DNA of 12,435 bases from Gp6-AA40 sp050742535 (GTDB taxonomy: Bacteria; Acidobacteriota; Vicinamibacteria; Vicinamibacterales; UBA2999). Under the pieces are notes generated by a model that saw only the letters and a list, made by a program, of their open reading frames with translations, made no database searches and was not told where the DNA came from. The stretch spans positions 1 through 12,435 of the forward strand of contig JBOGIQ010000169.1 of NCBI GenBank assembly GCA_050742535.1. The letters are read 5' to 3'. Positions 1-5,216 of the stretch are shown here, one piece after another. Position 1 is the first letter of the stretch. The number at the start of each line of letters is the position of its first letter. Position numbers and translations under genes: made by a program.

Positions 1-600
1 TACGGGCACCGCCGCCGCCATTGGAACGGTGTGGAGGTCAACTTCACGGCTCGGATCCGCGGGGGCCTGACCTTCCAGGGTGGCACCAGCACCGGCCGGC
101 GCATAGACGACACGTGCGAAATCCGCGCCGCCCTTCCGGAAACCGCGCCGCTGGATCCCTATTGCCATACCGAGCCGCCGTTCCTGACGGACTTCAAGGG
201 CCTCGGGTCGTACACGATTCCGCGCATCGACGTGCAGGTCAGCGGAACGTTCCAGAGCCTTCCGGGGGATGCGCTCGAGGCCAATTACAACGTACCGTCC
301 GCGACGGTGAGTCTGTCGCTCAACCGCCCGTTGTCGGGCAACGTGCAATTCGCGAATATCAATCTGGTGGAGCCAGGGGACGTGATTGGCGACCGGATCA
401 ATCAACTCGACTTCCGCGTCGGCAAGGTCTTCCGGTTCGGCGGCAAGCGCGCGCAGATCGCGCTCGATCTGTATAACGCGCTGAATGGGAATCCCGTGGA
501 GTCGTACAACCAGGCGTTCATTGCGGGCGGCGCGTGGCTGGTGCCGCAGGGCATCCTGACGGCGCGGTTCGCGAAGATCACCGCGCAGTTCGACTTCTAG
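1..600 (+). CDS. TonB-dependent receptor-type outer-membrane protein, C-terminal part (5' end outside window)
   Basis: The reading frame is open from the first base and ends at TAG 598-600, leaving the last 199 residues or so of a larger protein. Alternating polar/aromatic stretches typical of beta-strands are visible. The end is the characteristic one of Acidobacteriota TonB-dependent receptor-like porins: a segment reading LVEPGDVIGDRINQLDFRVG, then a strand with LDLYNALNGNPV, then a last strand ending ITAQFDF. The terminal Phe is the usual signal for insertion of outer-membrane barrels by BAM. Complete members normally carry a signal peptide, an N-terminal carboxypeptidase-regulatory-like or plug domain and about 900-1100 residues; none of that is in the window. 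It probably imports a substrate with TonB/ExbBD energy, but the substrate cannot be read from this fragment. The next gene starts 17 bp later, so the two are probably co-transcribed. Confidence 0.85.
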   Translation, partial: YGHRRRHWNGVEVNFTARIRGGLTFQGGTSTGRRIDDTCEIRAALPETAPLDPYCHTEPPFLTDFKGLGSYTIPRIDVQVSGTFQSLPGDALEANYNVPSATVSLSLNRPLSGNVQFANINLVEPGDVIGDRINQLDFRVGKVFRFGGKRAQIALDLYNALNGNPVESYNQAFIAGGAWLVPQGILTARFAKITAQFDF

Positions 601-604
601 ATAC

Positions 605-610
605 AAGGAG
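605..610 (+). promoter_or_regulatory. Shine-Dalgarno AAGGAG that fixes the start at 618
   Basis: AAGGAG lies 7 nt before ATG 618 and just after the receptor stop at 600. It selects ATG 618, which opens directly into a signal peptide. The longer frame opening at 534 lies inside the receptor gene and lacks a signal sequence. Confidence 0.75.
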
Positions 611-617
611 CTGCGCC

Positions 618-1622
618 ATGAACTACCGGTTCCTGACGATTCCGGCGATCGCGATCGCTGGCGTCGTCGCGCCCCTGGCCACGACGCCGCTGATCGCGCA
701 GTCCGGAAGCAACTACACGACGCCGCGGACGCCCTGGGGAGATCCTGACCTGCAGGGGACGTATTCCAACCGTACCATCACGCCGTTCGAGCGCGCCGCC
801 AATGTCAACGGCCGCGAGTTCTTCACTCGTGAAGAAGCGGCGGCGCTCGAGCAGCGCGCGCAGCAGCAGAATGGCGACGAAGGACGCAGCAAGGGCACGC
901 GCGGTGATGTTGAGCGTGCCTACAACGACTTCTGGTGGGATCGCGGGACGACGGTCACCTCGCTTCGCACCTCGCTGGTCATCGATCCGCCGGACGGTCG
1001 AGTCCCCCCGCAGACCCAGGAGGCGAAGCTGCGTGCGGCGGAAGAAGGGAAGCGGCCGGCATATCGCGGCGGCGGGGCAGCCGGCGGCCGGGGCACGGAC
1101 AGCTGGCTCGATCGCAGCACGTTCGAGCGCTGCATCACCCGCGGCATGCCGGGCGCGATGAGTCCGTCGGCCTACAACAACAACTACCGGATTACCCAGA
1201 GCCCCGGCTATGTCGCCATCGAGATCGAGATGCTTGGTGGCACGCGTGTGATTCCGACAGATGGGCGCAAGCATGTGAGCACGCGCATCCGCAACTGGAT
1301 GGGCGATTCGGTCGGACGCTGGGAAGGAAACACCCTGGTGGTCGACACCACCAACTTCACCGACAAGCTGCTCTACCGAGGTGCCGCAGAACACCTGCAC
1401 CTCGTCGAGCGCTTCACGCGCGTCGCACCGGACCGCATCGATTACCGCGTCACCATCGAGGATCCAACGACCTTCACCAGGCCATGGACAATGGCCATCC
1501 CGTTCGTGGTCACCGGGGAAGGCATATTCGAATATGCCTGTCACGAGGGGAACTACGGGATGGAAGGCATTCTGAGCGGCGCGCGCGAGGAAGAGCGGGC
1601 GGCGTTGAAGGGTAAACAGTGA
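618..1622 (+). CDS. Uncharacterised secreted protein linked to a TonB receptor and a DUF6152-type gene
   Basis: The product is 334 aa. Residues 1-28 form a signal peptide (short basic start, hydrophobic core, likely cut after LIA), so the protein should be periplasmic or secreted. I recognise the sequence type as one common in Acidobacteriota and some Proteobacteria but know of no assigned function. Marks of the family visible here are a Trp-Gly-Pro-rich opening (TPWGDPDLQGTYSN), a GREFFTREEAAALE segment, a YNDFWWDRG segment, RTSLVIDPPDGRVPP, and a middle part with GDSVGRWEGNTLVVDTTNF. The C-terminal part contains FEYACHEGNYGMEGIL. The mature chain has exactly two cysteines (in FERCITRG and EYACHEGN), which could form a disulfide. 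A Gly/Arg-rich loop lies near the middle. It sits 17 bp after the receptor gene and overlaps the next gene by one base, so the three are probably one operon and may work on the same substrate. Function is unknown; the CDS call is firm. Confidence 0.85.
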   Translation: MNYRFLTIPAIAIAGVVAPLATTPLIAQSGSNYTTPRTPWGDPDLQGTYSNRTITPFERAANVNGREFFTREEAAALEQRAQQQNGDEGRSKGTRGDVERAYNDFWWDRGTTVTSLRTSLVIDPPDGRVPPQTQEAKLRAAEEGKRPAYRGGGAAGGRGTDSWLDRSTFERCITRGMPGAMSPSAYNNNYRITQSPGYVAIEIEMLGGTRVIPTDGRKHVSTRIRNWMGDSVGRWEGNTLVVDTTNFTDKLLYRGAAEHLHLVERFTRVAPDRIDYRVTIEDPTTFTRPWTMAIPFVVTGEGIFEYACHEGNYGMEGILSGAREEERAALKGKQ

Positions 1623-2044
1623 TGCGCGCGGGGCATATCAGCGTCGCCATTACGCTGTTCCTGGGAATGGCCGCGCCAGCAGTCGCGCATCACGCGTTCT
1701 CTGCTGAATTCGACGCGAACAAGCCGATCCAGTTGCGTGGGACCGTCGCCAAAGTCGAGTGGATCAATCCGCATACCTGGATTCACATCGACGTGAAAGA
1801 ACCAAACGGCACGACCACCCGCTGGATGATCGAGGGCGGCACGCCAAACACGCTGCTGCGGAGAGGACTGACGAAAGCCTCGTTACCCGAAGGCACCGAG
1901 ATCCTCGTTGATGGGTATCGCGCGAAGAACGGCACGAACAGAGCCAACGGGCGCGATCTCACCTTCGCGGACGGCCGCCGATTGTTCGTGGGCTCGTCGG
2001 GGATCGGCGCGCCACGAGACGGTCGCGATCCGACAGAGAAGTAG
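1622..2044 (+). CDS. DUF6152-type small secreted protein
   Basis: The product is 140 aa from ATG 1622, whose first base is the last base of the upstream TGA (TGATG), so translation is coupled. A GAAGGG at 1607-1612 could also serve GTG 1619, which would add one residue. Residues 1-22 are a clear signal peptide ending in a canonical A-V-A site. Cleavage there would leave a mature protein beginning His-His-Ala-Phe. The body carries the motifs I associate with DUF6152: LRGTVAKVEWINPHTWIHID, then a WMIEGG segment, GTEILVDGYRAKNG and DLTFADGRRLFVG. These suggest a compact, OB-fold-like beta protein. No biochemical function is known to me. The histidines at 23, 24, 51 and 55 hint at metal binding, but that is inference. 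It probably works with the preceding secreted protein and the receptor. Confidence 0.8.
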   Translation: MRAGHISVAITLFLGMAAPAVAHHAFSAEFDANKPIQLRGTVAKVEWINPHTWIHIDVKEPNGTTTRWMIEGGTPNTLLRRGLTKASLPEGTEILVDGYRAKNGTNRANGRDLTFADGRRLFVGSSGIGAPRDGRDPTEK

Positions 2045-2067
2045 AGGCTGGGCGCTTCGTGGCCGAT

Positions 2068-2103
2068 CGCTCGCCTTCGACGAGCGACGGCTGGCAAGCC
2101 AGC
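2068..2103. repeat. Pair of adjacent palindromes in the 2045-2128 gap
   Basis: CGCTCG (2068-2073) pairs with CGAGCG (2081-2086) across a 7-nt loop. A few bases on, GCTGGC (2090-2095) pairs with GCCAGC (2098-2103) across AA. No T-run follows, so neither hairpin is a standard terminator. The arrangement resembles a short interspersed palindromic repeat unit, but copies elsewhere could not be checked. Confidence 0.45.
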
Positions 2104-2113
2104 GGCCGGAATG

Positions 2114-2128
2114 GCCGATAGGATCGGC
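2114..2128 (+). promoter_or_regulatory. Hairpin holding the ribosome-binding site of the 2129 gene
   Basis: GCCGAT (2114-2119) is perfectly complementary to ATCGGC (2123-2128). The loop AGG plus the first A of the 3' arm form the only SD-like AGGA (2120-2123), 5 nt before ATG 2129. The 3' arm ends one base before the start codon, so folding would expose or mask initiation at this exact site. No experiment supports regulation here. Confidence 0.3.
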
Positions 2129-2788
2129 ATGATGCGTCTAGCAATCTATGCGACGGCAGTCACGCTCGGTTCCGCCGTCGTCCTCGCCCAGGCGCCGAAT
2201 GGGGGCGGACCGGGTCCGATCCTCGGCATCGTCGAAATCCCGAAGATCTTTGCGTTCGATCAGAAGACCGGCCGCGTCGAGCCGCGCGGCGCCCTGACGC
2301 TCTACACGCGTCCCGATTCGAACAGCAGGGAGGCAGCGACGATCACTGCGCCGCAGGCCATCGACGATGCGGAATACGGATATGAGGAACCGGGTGCGCT
2401 TGTTTACCGCCGGGAAGCGGGGTACTACCTCATTCGAACCGCTCGCGGTACGGCGTGGCTTGCGCCGGAAGAGGCCGGGGCCTTTCATTCGTACGAGATG
2501 CTGGTTTCGGACGGCCTGGCGTATTTGACCGGCGCCTGGGACGGGTTCGTCAGCACCTCGCCCGGCAACGCCGCTCGCACGCGCGTCCCAAGAAACGCCC
2601 AGGGAAACGACGACGTGGAAGTCACGGGCGTCCGCAGGGTCGGCGGCACCCTCTGGTTTCAGGTCGACGTGATGAGCCAACGGTTCTGCACTGCCGATCC
2701 GCCGGCCCCAGCCAAAGCCCGCGGCTGGATCCGCGCGCACGACGATTCCGGCGCGCCGACCGTCTGGTTTCATTCACGCGGCTGCTGA
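2129..2788 (+). CDS. Secreted protein with SH3-like segments, function unknown
   Basis: The product is 219 aa from ATG 2129, chosen because AGGA lies 5 nt upstream and the chain then begins MMRLAIYATAVTLGSAVVLA, a signal peptide. ATG 2111 (six residues longer) and ATG 2132 are alternatives. Two stretches look like bacterial SH3-type beta barrels. Residues of about 45-115 include GALTLYTRPDSNS and a GYYLIRTARGTAWLAPEE strand pair. Residues of about 160-219 include VTGVRRVGGTLWFQVDV, RGWIRAHDDSG and the end VWFHSRGC. Cysteines in RFCTADPP and at the very C-terminus could form a disulfide. Such domains usually bind cell-wall material or other envelope proteins, but the ligand is not evident. It is separated from its neighbours by gaps of about 80 bp on both sides and is probably transcribed alone. 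Confidence 0.75.
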   Translation: MMRLAIYATAVTLGSAVVLAQAPNGGGPGPILGIVEIPKIFAFDQKTGRVEPRGALTLYTRPDSNSREAATITAPQAIDDAEYGYEEPGALVYRREAGYYLIRTARGTAWLAPEEAGAFHSYEMLVSDGLAYLTGAWDGFVSTSPGNAARTRVPRNAQGNDDVEVTGVRRVGGTLWFQVDVMSQRFCTADPPAPAKARGWIRAHDDSGAPTVWFHSRGC

Positions 2789-2822
2789 CCGCCTGCGGGC
2801 ACCCGCATTTCCCGGCCGAGGT

Positions 2823-2828
2823 TACAAT
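2823..2828 (+). promoter_or_regulatory. Possible -10 element (TACAAT) before the TPR gene
   Basis: TACAAT differs from the sigma-70 -10 consensus at one position and lies 42 nt before GTG 2871, inside the only AT-leaning stretch of the gap. No convincing -35 hexamer is visible at the right distance, so confidence is low. Confidence 0.3.
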
Positions 2829-2870
2829 CAGGAGTTCGCCGGGCCTGTGGCCGTGGGCGAGGGAGTCCCC

Positions 2871-3620
2871 GTGAAACGAATTGAACGAAAGCATTTGAAG
2901 GAAGACGAGCTGGCGCACACGCTGCGCACGGCCCGCGAGTACGTCGAGCCGCGGCAGGAGATGCTGAAGAAGGTCGGCATCGGAGCGCTCGTCGTCCTCG
3001 TCGCTGGCATCGGATTCGGCGTCTGGCGCGAATGGAACAGCGGCCGGGGCCAGGCCGAGCTCGCGGAAGCGATGGTGGCGCTGAACGCCGAGGTCGTGCC
3101 GGTTGGCGTGACCGGCGCCGAAGGCGTTCCGGCCGCTGCGTCTCTCGGTGCCGAAGGGACGTTTTCAACCGAGGAGGCGAAGCTCACGGCAGCGCTGCCG
3201 AAGCTGAAGGCCGCGGCCGACGCGTATCCCGGCAGCCCAGCGGGTATCCAGGCCCGGTACCACATGGCTGGCGCCCTCGCGGCGCTCGGACGGCATGAGG
3301 AAGCCGTGACGGCGTTCGACGAGGTGATCAAGCGGGCTGGCGAGAACAGCCTCTACGGCCAGATGGCGCAGTTCGGGAAGGCCGACGCCCAGTCGCGCGG
3401 CGGACAGGTCGACGCCGCGATCGAAACCTACAAGGGGCTGGCGGCGCGCAACAGCGACGATTTGCCCGCGGACGCGATCCTGATGCAGCTCGCCCGCGCC
3501 TATGTGCAGAAGGGCAACCGCGACGAGGCGCGCAAGACGTTCACCGAGATCGTCGACAAGCACCCGCAGTCGCCGTATACGCAGGAAGCGCGCGCGGAAC
3601 TCGACAATCTGAAAGGCTAG
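2871..3620 (+). CDS. Membrane-anchored tetratricopeptide-repeat protein, YfgM-like layout
   Basis: The product is 249 aa starting at GTG 2871, which has GAGGGAG 5 nt upstream and yields a basic opening, MKRIERKHLKEDEL. An earlier in-frame start at 2847 is less likely. Residues 35-53 form one transmembrane segment (VGIGALVVLVAGIGFGVW), placing a short positive N-terminus in the cytoplasm and the rest outside. An Ala/Gly-rich linker (about 75-105) precedes three or so TPR units from about residue 110 to the end. Visible helix pairs include ALAALGRHEEAVTAFDEVI, GQVDAAIETYKGLA and AYVQKGNRDEARKTFTEIV. The layout is that of YfgM/CpoB-like proteins, which act as periplasmic chaperone-type partners of the Sec translocon or envelope machinery; that role is inferred from the layout only. 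Its stop codon interlocks with that of the convergent lipoprotein gene. Confidence 0.8.
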   Translation: MKRIERKHLKEDELAHTLRTAREYVEPRQEMLKKVGIGALVVLVAGIGFGVWREWNSGRGQAELAEAMVALNAEVVPVGVTGAEGVPAAASLGAEGTFSTEEAKLTAALPKLKAAADAYPGSPAGIQARYHMAGALAALGRHEEAVTAFDEVIKRAGENSLYGQMAQFGKADAQSRGGQVDAAIETYKGLAARNSDDLPADAILMQLARAYVQKGNRDEARKTFTEIVDKHPQSPYTQEARAELDNLKG

Positions 3621-5215
3621 TTGCGGCGGACGTCCTTGAGCATCGAGAGATCGATGGCCGGCGTCAGGCGGATGCCGGTCAGCGCCTTCTGCGACACGGC
3701 CACATTCACCCCATTCCAGATCGGAATATAGACGGCGTCCTCGGCGATCAGCCGCTGCGCCGCACCGTAGTACTTCTTCCGCTCCGGCTCGTCGAGGGCC
3801 GCACCAGCCAGATCGAGCAGCCGATCCACTTCGGGATTCTGGTAGTAACCACGATTGAATCCGCTCGGCGGTGTCTGCATTGAGTGAAAGACTCGTCGCA
3901 GGATGTCCGGGTCGAGCACGGCACCGCCGACCCACCGCAGCGACATGATCTGGAAGTTGCCCTTCAGGATGTCGGCGAAGACGGTCGCGAATTCATGCGT
4001 ACGAACGTCGAGGTCGATGCCGACTCGATGGAGATCCTGCTGGATGACGGTGGATTGCAACCGGACGTCCTCGTTGGTCGAGATCTTCAGCGACAGACGC
4101 AGCCGCGGCAGCGGACCGTCGCCGTCCGGATCGCGATAGCCCGCCTCGTCCAGCAACTGCTTCGCCTTCTCCGGGTCATACGTGAACATAAAGATGTCGG
4201 GCTCATAGGCCCAGGCGCGCGGCGGCAGCAGGCCGCTCGAAAGGTGGGCCAGATCCCGCCGTAGATACTTGACGATGGCGTCACGGTTGGTCGCGAACCC
4301 GATCGCGTGACGGACGCGCCTGTCCGACACGACCGTGTCCCGCATGTTGAATCCCAGATACGAGAACTCGAGCCCTGGCGCGCGGACGACGCTGAAGTCG
4401 CCGCCCTTTTCCATCTGGTGGACGATATCCGGCGGCACGTCGTTGACGACCAGATCCACCGTGCCCTTGCGCAGCTCGAGCCCGCGCATCGTGTCGTCGG
4501 GAATGACTTTGAACACCACCCCTGAATTCCGAGGCGGCCCGTTCCAGTAGTCCGGAAACGCCGCCACTTCCACTTTGTCGTCCGTGGCATAGCGGACGAA
4601 CCGGTACGGTCCGGTGCCGTTCGGCATGCGCGTCAGCGTCGCCTCATCAACGCCAGCCGGAAGGATCGGTATCGGAACCAGATTCGTCACCGGGAACGAC
4701 GGAAACGGCGCCTTCAGCGAGAACACCACCGTGTAGTCGTCCAGCGCGCGTACGCCGGCCATCCCGGTGAACGCTCCCTTGAACGGCGAGACGAACGCCG
4801 GATCCAGCAACAGGCTGTAGGTGTGGACGACGTCGCGCGCCGTGAGCTCGCGTCCGTCGTGAAACTTCACGCCGCGGCGGAGATACGCGATGTAGGTCAG
4901 CGGATCCGGGCGTTCCAGGCGTTCAGCCAGACGCGGGTAAGCACGCAGATCGTCGCCCGTATCCATCAGCGAGTCGTACATCAACTGACCCACGCGGGCA
5001 GTGCCTTCGTCGTTTGCCTTCAACGGGTGCAGGTTGTTGGGTCCGACGCGGGCCGCAATCGTAATGATGTTTGGATCGGACGGCGGCTGTGGACGAAAGC
5101 AGCCGAGGAGTAATGCAGAATTCAGAATGCAGAATGCAGGCAGTGCCCACAGCAGCAGCGGTCTTCGTCTGCGACGCCCTGTCTGCATTCTGAATTCAGA
5201 ATTCTGAATTTCCAA
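3617..5215 (-). CDS. Oligopeptide/solute-binding lipoprotein of ABC transporter family SBP_bac_5
   Basis: The product is 532 aa, the usual length for DppA/OppA-type binding proteins. It is a lipoprotein: an Arg-rich n-region (GRRRRRP, residues 13-19), a hydrophobic core, and the lipobox LLLG-Cys39. Family signs are the opening DPNIITIAARVGPNNLHPL, the LRRGVKFHDGRELTARDVV segment (SBP_bac_5 signature region), NGTGPYRFVRY, DYWNGPP and a C-terminal PIWNGVNVAVS. It should capture peptides, or possibly other solutes such as nickel complexes or sugars, outside the inner membrane and hand them to an ABC permease. No permease or ATPase gene is in the window. The start is TTG 5215, with GAGGA 8 nt upstream inside the end of mutS; ATG at 5188 (residue 10) is the alternative. 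It begins 1 nt after the mutS stop, so it is read from the mutS transcript. Residues 7-33 or so are encoded by an inverted repeat. Confidence 0.88.
   Translation of the reverse strand: MEIQNSEFRMQTGRRRRRPLLLWALPAFCILNSALLLGCFRPQPPSDPNIITIAARVGPNNLHPLKANDEGTARVGQLMYDSLMDTGDDLRAYPRLAERLERPDPLTYIAYLRRGVKFHDGRELTARDVVHTYSLLLDPAFVSPFKGAFTGMAGVRALDDYTVVFSLKAPFPSFPVTNLVPIPILPAGVDEATLTRMPNGTGPYRFVRYATDDKVEVAAFPDYWNGPPRNSGVVFKVIPDDTMRGLELRKGTVDLVVNDVPPDIVHQMEKGGDFSVVRAPGLEFSYLGFNMRDTVVSDRRVRHAIGFATNRDAIVKYLRRDLAHLSSGLLPPRAWAYEPDIFMFTYDPEKAKQLLDEAGYRDPDGDGPLPRLRLSLKISTNEDVRLQSTVIQQDLHRVGIDLDVRTHEFATVFADILKGNFQIMSLRWVGGAVLDPDILRRVFHSMQTPPSGFNRGYYQNPEVDRLLDLAGAALDEPERKKYYGAAQRLIAEDAVYIPIWNGVNVAVSQKALTGIRLTPAIDLSMLKDVRRN
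5118..5197. repeat. Inverted repeat of 16 nt spanning the lipoprotein signal-peptide code
   Basis: GAATTCAGAATGCAGA occurs at 5118-5133 on the + strand and, perfectly, on the - strand at 5197-5182, separated by 48 nt. Both arms are surrounded by further partial copies (CAGAATGCAG, and AATTCAGAATTCTGAATT at 5194-5210), giving an AT-richer patch in GC-rich surroundings. Units of this kind look like dispersed repeats, though other genomic copies could not be checked. Confidence 0.7.
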
Positions 5216-5216
5216 C

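Noticed and set aside
534..617. Longer N-terminus for the secreted-protein gene beginning at 534
   Set aside because: It would overlap the receptor gene and bury the signal peptide; AAGGAG 7 nt before ATG 618 gives the better start.
597..1544. A 315-codon open frame on the - strand opposite the secreted-protein gene
   Set aside because: It is the antisense of a gene with a signal peptide, a good SD and family motifs. Its translation is Arg/Ala-rich with no recognisable domain, as expected from GC-rich antisense DNA.
3165..3935. A 256-codon open frame on the - strand across the TPR gene end
   Set aside because: It overlaps two well-supported genes in other frames and has no family features.
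5109..5213. Repeat patch considered as a CRISPR or IS terminal repeat
   Set aside because: There are only two inverted copies with no regular spacers, no transposase and no target-site duplication seen; it lies within a coding frame.
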